A stretch of DNA of 64,000 bases from positions 21,111,691 through 21,175,690 of the forward strand of contig CM057837.1 of NCBI GenBank assembly GCA_030068075.1. Direction: 5' to 3'. The stretch comes from Paguma larvata. Its lineage: Eukaryota > Chordata > Mammalia > Carnivora > Viverridae. Every line of letters begins with the position of its first letter. The first letter of the stretch is position 1. Positions 45,246-55,640 of the stretch are shown here, one piece after another. The notes beneath the pieces are model-generated. The model had not been told where the DNA came from, ran no database searches, and saw nothing but the letters and a program-made list of their open reading frames with translations. The position numbers and the translations under genes were made by a program.

Positions 45246-45460
45246 CTCGCCTCCCGCCTCGCTCCTGCGCAGCCGGCGGGCACCGCGCGACGCGGCCGGC
45301 GCCGCTTCTTTCCCTTTCCCTTTCTCTCCGTATTCCTCCTCCTTCCCGGGAGGAGAAAACAAATAAAGAAGAGCAAATAGCCGGGAGGCGCTCGGCATCC
45401 AGGACGCTCCCTCCCCCGATCCAAGTTGGAATTAGCATCCTCTTGGGGGTGAGCGCGGCG
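45246..45460 (-). ncRNA. Possible divergent antisense first exon, donor at 45,245
   Basis: Read on the - strand, the sequence reaches GCGAG|GTGAGG with the donor GT at 45,245-45,244, a near-consensus 5' splice site inside the CpG island. A transcript starting between the G-rich tract and here would run away from the + strand gene, the usual layout for promoter-divergent lncRNAs. The upstream edge is a guess. There is no coding potential. A chance donor in GC-rich DNA is the main alternative. Confidence 0.25.
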
Positions 45461-45528
45461 CGGGGCGAGCGCGGGCCGGGGACCCCCAGCACAGCCCCCT
45501 CCCGGCGAGCGGGCGCGGGGCTGGGACT

Positions 45529-45722
45529 GGGGTGGGGAGCATCGGGAGCCGGGTGGGCGGAGGAAGGGGGTGGGGTGGGTGGGGAAGTAGGAAGAGGCTC
45601 GGCGGCGAGGGGAGGAGGAGGAAGGGAAGGGGAGGGGTAGGGTGGGGAGGGGAGGGGAGAGACAGGGAAGGGAGGGGAGGGAAGGGCGGGAGGGGGAGGG
45701 GGAGGGGCGGGGAGCTGGAGAG
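45529..45722 (+). promoter_or_regulatory. Purine-rich, G-run tract upstream of start site
   Basis: About 190 bases of nearly uninterrupted G/A on the + strand, with dozens of GGG to GGGGG runs separated by A or GA, broken briefly by a CGGCGGCG stretch near 45,602. It ends in a canonical Sp/KLF GC box (45,704-45,712) about 20-50 bases before the likely start site. Such tracts can form G-quadruplexes or triplex DNA, bind Sp1, MAZ and ZNF families, and keep promoters nucleosome-poor. The tract itself is seen directly; the function is family knowledge. Confidence 0.75.
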
Positions 45723-45833
45723 ATTAAGTTTTTGTGTGTGTGTCCCTGTGTGCGTGTGTCATTTTAAGGTGGCCCGGGAGCGGCCCAGAGAAGCCGGCGG
45801 CGGCCCGAGGAGCGAGGGACCGAGCCGGGAGCC

Positions 45834-45845
45834 ATGCCGCGCTGA
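45834..45845 (+). other. Minimal upstream ORF (Met-Pro-Arg-stop)
   Basis: Within the putative first exon an ATG preceded by GGAGCC reads ATG CCG CGC TGA. It has a purine at -3 of the Kozak frame only if the preceding G is counted (GCC ATG C), so its context is moderate. Very short upstream ORFs commonly reduce or modulate re-initiation at the main start codon. Its function depends on the transcription start lying upstream of 45,834, which is inferred. Confidence 0.3.
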
Positions 45846-45860
45846 GGGGGGGCCGCACAG

Positions 45861-45928
45861 CCGCCGCCACCGCCACCGCCGCCGGGTGGGGTGGGAGGGG
45901 CGGGAGCCGCCGCCACCGCCGCCGCCTC
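45861..45928 (+). repeat. CCG/CCACCG trinucleotide tracts in first exon
   Basis: Two imperfect CCG-type tracts (45,861-45,884 and 45,906-45,928), separated by a GGGTGGGGTGGG-type G-run segment, all within the proposed 5' UTR. The C-rich and G-rich halves could pair in the RNA as a stable hairpin or G-quadruplex. Tracts of this kind are length-variable in mammals. Confidence 0.8.
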
Positions 45929-46023
45929 CCGGGTGGGCGCCCTTCGCCGTGGACGCCGGCGGCCCGGGACGAGGTAAGCGGGGCCCCGGGGGAGGGCTGC
46001 GGCCGCTGCCGCCCCCGCCTCAC

Positions 46024-46300
46024 CTGCGGCCGCGGGCTGGGGGCGCCGCGCCCGCGCCTCACTGCGCCACTGGGGGTGGGGGGGAAGGAGGAGGGCGAAG
46101 GACACGGAGCCGGCATCCGAGGACATCTTTGGTCTGCGCCCCCGTGTCCCCGCTCGGCGCCCGGGGGTGGGAGCCGGCCTTGGAGGTCCCTGCCTGCCGC
46201 CCCCCGTCGCCGATCGCGCCCGCCGGCTGCCGTTTGCGCCAGGATTTTTGTTGTTGTGATGAGAGTTGATGAATGCGAAGTAGGCGGTCACCTTCCTTCC
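46024..46300 (-). ncRNA. Possible antisense exon, donor at 46,023
   Basis: On the - strand the sequence reads CGCAG|GTGAGG with the GT at 46,023-46,022, one of the best donor matches in the island. An antisense transcript using it would begin inside the + strand intron 1 and splice across the proposed + strand exon. The 5' limit is arbitrary. Support is the splice site only. Confidence 0.22.
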
Positions 46301-46364
46301 CATCAGGATTGGAAAAAAAAAAAAAGAAAAAAGAAATCCCGAGCGCGGCGGCGTCCGGAGGGCA

Positions 46365-46388
46365 GCGGCGGCGGCGGCGGCGGCGGCG
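46365..46388 (+). repeat. (CGG)8 microsatellite
   Basis: Eight uninterrupted CGG units in the CpG island, about 390 bases inside the proposed first intron. They follow an A-rich run (46,312-46,334). Confidence 0.9.
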
Positions 46389-46923
46389 TCTCGGCGACGG
46401 TTTCCTAGGCGCCCCCGGCTCCTGCTCCCCGAGGCCGGTGGGTGCGCGCGCGGGGGCCGCCCGCGACCCATGCCGAGCGCGCGGCGCGCCGCGGGGACAA
46501 TACGGCCGGCTCCCCCGGGACCGGGAGTCCGAGCGCGCGGGGCCTTACGTTTTGCGGGGCGGGGGCGGGCGGTAGAGCGGGGGTCCGCGGGGAAACCGGG
46601 GCGCGCGCGGTTCGGGGGCCCCCGGGGGAGCGGCCCCTGCTGGCCGAGGATCCCGCGCGGCGCCCCGGGAGCGCAAGTGAAAGAAGGGAAAGGAGGCGAA
46701 GTGGAACCCTTTTGTTTTGCCGGCCCCGCATTGTTGGCTCCTCCGGGCAGCCGGGCCACATCTGCCGCCGCCGCCACCACTGCCGCGCCGGGCTCGGCCC
46801 GCCAAAGTCGCAGCGGGGCGGGGGCTCGGGGCTGGCCGGGCGGCGGGCGCGGGCGGGGGCCGAGCGGGGCCGGGCATTTCCTCTGCCCGTCCGCGCTCCC
46901 GCGGGCACCACTTCCTCCTCGCC

Positions 46924-46966
46924 CGCCGCGGCCGCCGCCGCCGCCGCCGCGGCCGCCGCCGCCGCC
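46924..46966 (+). repeat. (GCC)n microsatellite with CGG interruptions
   Basis: About 14 GCC-type units interrupted twice by GCG, near 46.94 kb in the proposed intron. It gives a run of alanines or prolines in spurious open frames, which is why those frames look protein-like. Confidence 0.88.
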
Positions 46967-47373
46967 TGCTGCGAACCCGGTCCGCCCGCCTCCCCCTCCC
47001 GGGCTGCACTTTTCGGGTGGGGCGAACCCAAAAGAAAAAGTTTCGCAGGAGGGGCTGGCGAGGGCGCGCCCCGGGCGGCGGGGACCGGGTGCTGCGCAGG
47101 ACGGCCGGGCCGCCGCGGTCGCCTCTTCCTCCCCGTCCTCGGCGGCACAGGACTGACCCGCGCGGCCGAGGGGAAGCGCCTTTCTTTCTCTCTCTCCCGC
47201 TCTGCCCAGCGCTCCGGGGCAAGTTGGGCAGAGGCGCGCAGCTGGGGCGCGCCTGGGCCTTTCTCCAGCGGGAGGCCCGGTGGCGTAGCTGGTTGCCCGC
47301 AGCCCACGCAGCGTCCTGGTGCTCGGAGGCCGCGGGCCCCGGAGCTCGGCTCGGTCACCGCCGGCCGCGGCGA

Positions 47374-47472
47374 GACACACACGCGCGCGCACACACACAC
47401 ACACCCTCCGGTGGCTCGGCCGCGGCGGATGGCCACGGACCCGGAGTGTGCGTGTGTGTGCGAGTGTGTGGG
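47374..47472. repeat. (CA/CG)n and (GT)n tracts in inverted arrangement
   Basis: A CACACA-CGCGCG-CACACA tract at 47,374-47,404 is followed about 40 bases later by a GTGTGCGTGTGTG tract at 47,445-47,472. Both are alternating purine-pyrimidine (Z-DNA prone) and roughly complementary, so they could pair as an imperfect hairpin at the 3' edge of the CpG island. Confidence 0.8.
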
Positions 47473-50127
47473 GTGCCCCCCTCCCCCGACCCCGAGTACT
47501 TTTTCCGGAGGCAGCCCCAAGCAGCAGTTGGCTCCAGGGGTCCCCGTATTTAGTATTTTACAAGGGAAAGGAGGAATTTTTCGTAGAAATCCCCGCTCGC
47601 TCTGCGTCCTTGGGGTGGAGGCTGCTGGCAGTGGCCTACGTCGTCATGCCGGGCTCACTCGCTCCATCCTGGGTAAACAGATCTTTCTGGATTTTTTCCC
47701 ACCTTTTTTCTTTAAAGATTGGAGATCAGGTTAAGTTCTTAGAGAGTCAGATGTGAGTGGCTTGAAGGGTAGACAAGAGAATTGTATTCTATAAATATGC
47801 ATTGGGAATTTAAAATGCTAAGTGCCTTATTTGCAATTCTGCTGGGTATTCTAGAGACTGGTATATTTTTATCTGACATGGATAATTTGGAGGGGACGTA
47901 TATTTTGGTTAGTTTACAAAGTGATTCTGCCTCCCGACTTTGGTAAAATATATTAGACTCTCCTACTACTCTTTCAAAGAAGATTCTCTGCTAGGTGTTT
48001 GGGTTCAAAGACCGTTTAAAAATTACCTCGTGTTCAGTACCTAAGACTGCTGTTCTTTCTGCCTCTAGGGTTCCCGAAGTGGAACTAGTTAGTTTTCCTG
48101 TACTTCGGAGAATTCCACTGTTGTGAAATTTTTTTTTTTTAAATAAATCCACTACATTTTGAAGTAATGGTACTTTAAAGGATCTTGTTTTTATAATCAT
48201 TTGATTTCAAAGAGTACTTCTTACGGCAATTATAAAGCGATATTCAAAATGCTAATTAAACACTTTAAGTCAGCAGCTTTAATATTGAAACAATTCCTTT
48301 TTTTTTTTTTTTTTTTTTTTTAAGTAACAGGGACTATGTCCTAGAGTTGAAACACTAATAATCCTTTTGTCTGCCATCGGGTCTCTGAACTGCTGTGACA
48401 CTCTCCTGTAAAAAAAAAAAAAAAAAAAAACAGCGAAACCTGGTGCCCTTTTTATTGCCCCCCAAAGAAAAGTTAATGAGATGGTAGGTTTCAAGCAAAA
48501 AGCAGGCCCTCTTTCTTGGAAAATATGCTTACAGTTGCCATTGAAGTTGTATGTTAGCCGTGAATGCACTTGCCTTTAATGAAGCCAGTTTAATCGTTCA
48601 CACTTGGTCAAGTGTAACAGGACCAAACAAAGGAAATAAGCCAGAATATTTCTGTAGAGCGTTGAGGGGTTTAGTGTAAGTGTTGATGTCGGGTCACCCC
48701 CTCCCCCCACTCTGCCCCCAGTTCCAGGGAGTGAGGGTTGAAGGCAAAGGGAATTTATGGCGCTGATTGGTTTTCTGTGCCTCAGGGGTGGGGGGACCCC
48801 AGTCTGTCCCTGTAGAAAGCAGTTAGTAGAGGGAATTTTCAAATCTTGGCTTTGGAGTTTGTTTTGAACCTGACAAGGTGCTTTTTGGTTTAATCCTATT
48901 TCCTGTTTGGGGAAGATACGGCCAAGGGGGAGTATGGCGTCTCCCTCGTTTCTAATTGTACCTTAATAAGGCCGAGCGGAGGGTGGCGGGGCTCTGCAGT
49001 CTGAGTTCCAAGCCCTGTGTTATTTACGACCTCACTTGGGATCTTTTGAAATTGGCCCTGGGATGGGTGTTCTCCTGGGGGAGGGGCGGGGGGAACTACC
49101 TTTTCTTAACTGTGAATTTTAAAAATACCTCTTTGCCCCTAAAATGTATTTCTTTGCTAGACACAAGTTGCAACTGATATCTGGGACTTAGTCATCAACT
49201 CGAGGAAGAAATATTTGCAAAGTGTGTCTTTTTAAGGTTAAGAAAAGTAAAAAAGTTCGGCTACTTAACAACACTGCCCGCGTTGTAAAAATACACCAGT
49301 GACATACTTTGTGAGATATTTTGGCCTTTTAAGACTCGGGGCACACCTGTTCCTGTCCCCGCAGAGTTTGCTTTCCTTGGCATTGTTAATCTGTTCGTGT
49401 ACACAAGATGAAACAGGAAAACTTGCTATCTGTGTAATTATTAACTAGCCAATCAGTTACCCTTTCAGGGAATAATCAATAACTTTGCTCTTGACTTTTT
49501 AAAACTGCGGAAAGAAACCGTAAGTCCGAAAAGCGTTTTGAAGACAGCTGAGACAAACCGCCACCACCAGCCACCAAACAAAACTACCAAATCAACTTGC
49601 AGCTCTTGCAGTGTTCTGAGTAGCCGGCGACAAGGTCAGTAAGTGATGAGTATATAAAATAGATACTGAACAAGCAGGGCTCTGGGTTTGAAAAGGATAT
49701 TGTTGGGAACTGTTTAAACGCAAACGCCGAGGGAGCTCAGAAGGGCCCTCACCACTTGAAATCCTTGAGATTCGCCGATTAAAAACAAAAAGAGCCTGCA
49801 TCTCGGGGACAGCCCCTCCTTGAGATCCAGCCCCAGAATGCCATTGGCTCACAGTCCTTTTCCCTTCGAGAATCACCTTCCCCCCCTTTGCATTGAACAC
49901 TTTTCCCTAAATGGAAAACATTTAAAGAGTTTACAGCAACGGTGGAATGGCCACCCCGGTTGTCATTTTTTTGCCACTGTCATTTCAGTATAGAAGGGCT
50001 GTCATCATAATGTATGTGAGTGCAGCCTGGGTGCCTCGGAATGATCTATCAGTGACAAGCAGTGGGCTAAGTGTCCCATGTCCCTGATATGGGGCACATG
50101 TGTGTATGTATAGATGTCCACACATAC

Positions 50128-50130
<3 letters not shown>

Positions 50131-50165
<35 letters not shown>
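50131..50165 (+). repeat. (GT)n-(TA)n tract
   Basis: GTGTGTGTATATATATATAT-type dinucleotide run preceded by CACACATACG. Expected to be length-variable. Confidence 0.9.
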
Positions 50166-50168
<3 letters not shown>

Positions 50169-52662
50169 TAAGTCACATGATCAGGAAAGGAAATGTGCCC
50201 ATTGGGCAGGGCACAACACAGGCACTATTTCCACTGTCTGGCTGATAGTTCCATTACAGATGTTGGAACCCATTTCTGCAGCCATTAAAACGTGGGAGTG
50301 CAGTTTGTCTGACCCTTGGAAGAGAAGTACTAGTGTTTAACAGAAGTGACACCTTACAGTGAAATATCGGGGGTGGGGGAGGGCTCACTCCTTCCTCCAA
50401 GATCTTGTTGTGAAGCCGAGGAGGCAGGCTCTTGCGGACTGCGGACGACTTCTAGTAGGCACGTGAAAATGCTGGAATGGATACACTCCGAGGCCACGCT
50501 GCCTGGGCGGATATCAGTTTTCTCCCTCGCAGCTGGTGAGCATGCCCTAGTTCACACCGCCGAAGTTAAAGCCACAGCACCCGCACCCGGGGAAGGAGGG
50601 AGCATGCAGGGTTCCTCCTCACGTGCAGTCTTTGGGAGTTAATTTTCTTTTACTCAAGTCTGTGTTTGATGGAATATGTATCAAAGACGAAAGGTTTTTT
50701 TTTTTTTAAACCCTATCTCTGAATTTGGAAAATTATCCTTCATCGTCGCTAAACCCTTCAGAACCGTTTTCAAGGTGTTCAGTGTTTCTTTTGATCATGA
50801 TTTAATGGAGGGTCTCCAGAAGCCATCAGTGTGAGTCGAATGATACTCCCAAATTCATGTTTGGGCAGAATCTGTGGTTTGCTTTTAGCTATCATTATTG
50901 ATGTTTAAAGCCTGAATTTATGGCCGCACTTGGGCGTTCAGGACTTCCCCAGTGAAAAGAAGGACTTTGCACATTGTGCAAAAAAAAGGGGGGGGGTTCA
51001 CAAATGAATACAGAATGTACAATAGGGACAGAGCCAGGCCATTGTTCGTGTGGAATGTTGACAATGGACGCCAAGGGGCACTTTGGGCCTTCATTCTTCC
51101 AACTGCTCGAGAACACAGAAACTTCAGGAGTGGCAGGCAGGACGGGAACCGGGGGCACAGTCATCTGTCTTTGCCTGGCGTGGAAATCTGGGCCGCCGGT
51201 TTACCCCTTTTCCAGAGTTTTCTTAGAAGATGGTCTTTCTGGACCGCTCAGGGAACTTGGTGCGCGCTTCTCCGTGATCTGCTTTTGCGTAAAGATTCTA
51301 AAAGCAGACAGAAGCGTTCTTCAGAGTGTGCAAAACCAACTTTTTCTCCCTTGCGTGGAATTTTCAGAAAGCCTTTTTTCACCCCTCGCCAGAGATTGAG
51401 ACGCTGGAAGTGGCAGGAAGCCGCTGTGTTGATTTTATTTTATATTTTTTAGTAGTCCTCGTGCTGAAGTAGTTTTTACTCTCTGTCGTGTTAGCAAAGT
51501 ACAGCTAAAGTGTGCGGGTTTTGTTGGGTGTGTGCGTTTGGCCGGGCAGCTGCCGCCGGGGCTGAAAACACCTCTCTCTCTGTATTGGCTCTTCCCTCCT
51601 CATTCACAAAGCTCTCCCGCTTCCTTGTGGGAGCTGGGGTTGCAAAACCATAGTCAGAAGTGGCAGGCAGTATGCGGTGCCCTTTCTCGGTGTCCCCTCC
51701 CCCAAGGGGAATCGGGTGTAGACATTGGCCACCATTGGGGGCCGAAGCCTGTTCCGATTTTATTGAGGTGCCAACTTGGGCCAGTGGACCTTTCCATGTG
51801 TGTCTTAGCCTATCCCTCCCTCCCTGAGTGAATGGTTGAGAGGCGGTCTACCCGAACCATTTCTGTAACTCAAGTTAACAGATGGCTGCCTGAAGTTGGC
51901 TTAATGTTCACCAAAATTCTGAAAAAAACCGTCGGGGTCCTTACGGGGCCGGTGATGCTTTGGATTTTACCGGGAATCGCGGCTTCTAGCCTAGATAGTA
52001 ACAGCCTTTTATTTCTCCTGATGGTGTTTAGAGGATGTTAATCCCCACTAGCCGCTGTTGTCTGAACTTGGTGGGCGGGTCTTTGGTGGTGGTTTTCTGG
52101 AGGTGCAGAGACGTCTGGGGGTGGGGGGGGGTGGAGGCGGCGGAGGGCAGTGCTTTTCATCCTCCTAGTTCTTAAAATCTTCCCCACTTGCAAAATGCAA
52201 AAACCAAACCAAACTAAACCCAAAAACACCTTCCTTTGTGTTACTGCTTTAAGTCCCTTCAAAAGCGATCTATCGATCAGCAGAAAGGTGCTTTTTGCAT
52301 TAAAACAAATCCTTAATTATGACTTGAAAGACGCTGTTACTGGCTTGAAGATTGATTGGAGATGGTGGCAATATTTCTGTCTCTCTTCCCAGCTCGCGTT
52401 GTGGCAGGGACTTGGAAGGGCCTTTTTACAAGGTGTGGAACACAGGGCAGGCCAGCGGGGCTTCCTGCCGTGAGGGGCTACCCCGGGGGGTTGGAAACTC
52501 ACCGCAGCGCTCCAGCCAGGCCTGAAATCTGGCCTCCAGCAATCTGTCCGAGCCCAGGACAAACAAAAACTTCATTTTGGGGTCCAGGAATCCCAGGAAG
52601 TTTCTTTGGAAGAACCGTAGACCAAGACCACAGAGGCCGACTCCTCTGGCCTAGTGGGTTCC

Positions 52663-52684
52663 GCCCCCCCCCCCCCCCCCCCCC
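52663..52684 (+). repeat. C22 homopolymer
   Basis: Twenty-two C in a row, then GCCCCC. An i-motif/G-quadruplex-prone tract; its length may be partly a sequencing or assembly artefact. Confidence 0.85.
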
Positions 52685-53629
52685 GCCCCCAAGCATGGCA
52701 ATTTAAAAGGCCTACCTAATTGTTGAGGCCTAGCAAAGAGCCAGTGAAATGACCCAAATCAACCTGGAAGTGGTGGGGTTGTACCTGCCCCAGGTGTGTG
52801 GGAGGGGGAGGCAGGAAGAGCAGGTGACTCCTTGGCTCTAGAGGGTGTGAGGCCAGGAAAGGGTTTGTGCACCTTTCTGTTGAATGAACTCTGCCTGGGA
52901 CTTTATTCTTTTGCTGATGGATGGCTTTAGGGCGGTAGGCCTAGAAGCACAGTCACAGCTCAATCACCGTCACAGTGGGTGATCAGGTGGGCCTAGGGGG
53001 CGGGGCAGGGGCAGTGCCCACATGCTCCTTTGGTTGGTGGAGAGCCTGCTAAGCCAGCTAGGAGCAGGGAGGGGCTGGGGGCTGGGGGGAAGGGTGGCTC
53101 TGTTATAACACCCTATCCTGGAGTGGCTGAGGGGATGTTCCCTGCGGTGGGGTGGGGGGAGGACAGCCTCACTTGGTCACATGGGCTTGCTCTGCTGCGA
53201 GGGATGGAGTCCTGGTGATGCCGAAGAAGCTGCCAGGCCAGGTGGGCTGCGTGGGCCGAGCGTGGCTAACCGCTGCGTGGAGTTTGGGGGATAGGTGGGA
53301 CAGAGTTTTCCAAACACCGGAGACCACCAGGGCAGCCCTCACTTGGCGGAGGTCCTTGCTCTAGTGAACTGGGTGGGCTGCCTTTTCTTCCCGGTGGGGG
53401 TGACAAGTATTTGTAAGTTTTTTTTCTGTCCCTTCTCCAGACTTTGCTCCATCAGCCCTTCCGGGACTGGATGGAGCGGGAGGCCCAGCGTGGATGCCAA
53501 TTGGGAAGGACGTTTCTATCCGGGAGCGTTCGGGGATGGTTATGGGCTAGAAGTCACTCCGGGAGGGCAATGAACAGAGTGTGTTTTGCTGTACAGATAT
53601 CAATATGCACATATAAGTGTCTACAAGTA

Positions 53630-53770
53630 AAATCTCAGAATGTTTTTGATCTTAAAAACATTTCACAGTCGTTAATCTTCACGACGCTCCTGCGGGCTAG
53701 GTAAACAGAACCATTCGTATTTTAGGCGACGAAGACCGAGTGAATCGCCTCCCCCAACTCGTAAAGGGGC
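53630..53770 (-). repeat. MIR remnant, antisense
   Basis: cacagtcgttaatcttcacg, ctcctgcgggctaggtaaac and cattcgtattttaggcgacg, antisense MIR with CpG gains. Confidence 0.6.
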
Positions 53771-54700
53771 TGGCGTCGGTCTCCCGTTTCCGCAGCGCGC
53801 GGGTCTGGGGGCCCCGGGAACCCCTACGTTCCGCCCCGGACTGGCCGTGGGGCGACTTCCGGTCTCCTGCTTGACCTTCGGACGCCGGGAGGGCGAAGTG
53901 GGGCCCGGGCGCAGGCCGGCCGCCGCACCTGGCCGCCTCTACCTGGAGGGGGCGGGGTCTGGCCGCGCTTCCCCGCGAGCACGCGGACCGCCGGGGTGCC
54001 CCGTCCTGCCAGCTCCTGCGGTTCCGGGGCCCCCGGGCCGGTGCACCTGAGGCCCCGCCCCCCCCGCAGGCCCGCGTCCCCGGCGGCCCCTCCCCTCCCC
54101 CTCGGGGGCTCGCGTACCTGTCCTCTCCCCGCCCCCCTCTACTTGACGCCGCCGGAAGCGCCCTCCCCGGGCGCTGGTCTTTTCACTTGTAAATCGGATT
54201 CGTTTCCCGCTTTGGGGAAGTGATCCAGAGGTGCTAGAAATGGCCCCTGCCCCCCAGTGTCCGCATCCTCCTTCCTCCCCTCGGCCTTTGTGCGGGGCTG
54301 GGCCGTGGGCGGCGGGGGTCCGGCACACCTGGCGGGTTGGCCGCGCCCCGCCGGGTCCCGGGGCCGGACGCGGAAGGAGCCGCGAGAGCACGCGGGCCGC
54401 GGAGGCGGGCCCCGAACCCGCGCCCAAGGCCCGGAGCTGCACCAGCTACCTGGCTGGACCGCGCCAGAGCCACCCCACCCCGCTGTGATCGCGGATGGAG
54501 CAGACGGTAAAGGGCCGCATCCTCACGACTTGGCCGGCTTGGCATCCTGTCGCCAGGGCTGTGTGGAGGCCGCCAGTTCCCTTGCCACCTTCCATCGTCT
54601 GGGTGTTCTCGGGCTAGCGACGGCGCGGTCGTGGGTGTGGCTGGACGCCGCGAGGGCTCCCCGGGCCTTCCTCACAGTCCACCTCCAGAACCGGTGACCT
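53760..54700. promoter_or_regulatory. Second CpG-rich block in the proposed intron
   Basis: CpG density rises again for about 0.9 kb. The block includes GC boxes (for example near 53,948 and 54,056) and two ETS-type cores, ACTTCCGG at 53,855-53,862 and CCGGAAG at 54,152-54,158. Donor-like sites occur on the - strand (ACAG|GTACGC at 54,118/54,117) and the + strand (GACG|GTAAAG at 54,506/54,507). It could be an alternative promoter or an intragenic CpG island. No coding frame is convincing. Confidence 0.55.
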
Positions 54701-54899
54701 CGCTGCGAGTCACTCTCTGCAGCTCTTCCCCAGCGCTGGCGGCCTGGCGGCCAGCGACTGTAGAGCCATCTGGGGCTTTTCCACGTTGCGCCCCTCTTCC
54801 CCTTGGGGGAGGAATTTTTTTTTTTTTTAATGTGTTTGGCTTTTGCCGTCCTTAATGTGATGCTCAAATCCCCCCAGGCCTTTTAAGTAGTACTCTTGT

Positions 54900-55080
54900 T
54901 TTTGTTAAGGTAACGGAATAACTACCATTTATTGAGCAATTATTTCGTATCTTTGCCAGCCCCTCCCTTGGTATATGCTGCATTTGATCTTCACAGTGAG
55001 GTAGGGGCCGTGTCAGGCACTGGGGGGGCTTGCCCATCGGCCCAAGTGGCAGAGCTGGGATTTGAACCAGGCTGTTGGCA
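54900..55080 (-). repeat. MIR remnant, antisense
   Basis: ataactaccatttattgagc, gatcttcacagtgaggtagg and gcagagctgggatttgaacc, antisense MIR in order. Confidence 0.75.
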
Positions 55081-55539
55081 GTGGGACTCTCCTGCCTTTT
55101 GAGCCTCGCTGGTCACTCTGAGAGCAGAGGGGAGGTGAGAATTCCAGGCTTACCCCACAGGTGGTGTGTTCTCCCCAGGATTCAGATGGCTTTTCCAGAG
55201 TTGACTTCCAGATCACACGGGCCTGTTTTCATTTCCATCTTCGATTAGGGATCTCTTGGTAGGATCTCACACAATCTAGTGCCGAGGAGGAATTTCTAGA
55301 TGGTGTCCTGGACCAGGCCTGTTTTAAATTCCCTAGGCTGTTTGCGTTAACCAACAGCGTGGCTCCCGTTGAGAAGCCTCAGGCGCGCTCAGCGGACAGG
55401 GGCTCCCGTCGGGTGCGTGGGGACACTTCTGCCCCTCCGGATCACAGGCTCTCTGTCCAGGCAGAGGACGGGCCTCCAGAAGGACCTCGGGAGCCAGGCC
55501 CCGTGCTCTTGCCCCAGTTACGTTTTCATTTACCCTCAG

Positions 55540-55640
55540 CCCCTCCTCGAGGTAGCAGTGGTGGTGGTGGCTGTTTGACCAGAGAAGAAACCGAGGGTCA
55601 GGAAGGTCAAGTAACCCAGGGAACCGGAAGTTTAGTTAGT
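55540..55640 (-). repeat. MIR remnant, antisense
   Basis: gagaagaaaccgagggtcag followed by gaaggtcaagtaacccaggg, antisense MIR core next to a short (GGT)n. Confidence 0.55.

Larger units (their letters stand above)
45740..45973 (+). other. Putative untranslated first exon (5' UTR)
   Basis: Just downstream of the purine tract and a GC box (45,704-45,712) the sequence becomes GC-rich and repeat-free. It runs through two CCG/CCACCG tracts to a strong donor, ACGAG|GTAAGC, at 45,973/45,974. No long frame begins with a good ATG and continues to the donor. The only ATG in an acceptable context (45,834, preceded by GCC) is closed after three codons, so the exon is probably 5' UTR with translation starting in a later exon outside the window. 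There is no TATA box, so initiation is probably dispersed; the start given is a guess within about 45,720-45,770. Which gene this is cannot be read from the exon. Alternatives are a CpG-island lncRNA or use of another donor (for example GGGG|GTGAGC at about 45,448). Confidence 0.5.
43560..47480. promoter_or_regulatory. Large CpG-island promoter
   Basis: Sustained CpG-dense, GC-rich sequence begins near 43.56 kb and is densest from about 44.1 to 47.45 kb. It has no interspersed repeat insertions and many GC boxes. Such islands mark promoters of housekeeping or developmental genes. It contains E-boxes (44,851 and 44,875), an inverted CCAAT box (45,146), a long purine/G-run tract (45,529-45,722), a probable non-coding exon (to 45,973) and splice-donor-like sites on both strands. 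Long open frames across it on both strands follow from GC richness and stop-codon scarcity and are not evidence of coding. Flanks at 43.1-43.5 and after 47.5 kb drop sharply in CpG. The island call is firm; the exact edges are by eye. Confidence 0.92.

Noticed and set aside
45448..45455. First exon ending at GGGG|GTGAGC
   Set aside because: The donor is possible, but the flanking sequence lacks a convincing start and the donor at 45,973 is stronger. It is kept only as an alternative.
44735..45640. 301-residue plus-strand open frame
   Set aside because: Runs through an A-rich tract (poly-Lys), the purine tract (poly-Gly/Glu/Arg) and CpG-rich DNA with no recognisable domain.
45764..47404. 546-residue minus-strand open frame in the CpG island
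   Set aside because: Proline/arginine/glycine/alanine low-complexity content from a GC-rich, stop-poor sequence. It crosses the proposed + strand exon and several triplet repeats, and overlapping long frames exist in the other frames.
46442..47734. 430-residue plus-strand open frame
   Set aside because: Same cause: low-complexity Ala/Gly/Arg runs over a GCC repeat; no domain or conserved motif, and an equally long frame lies on the other strand.
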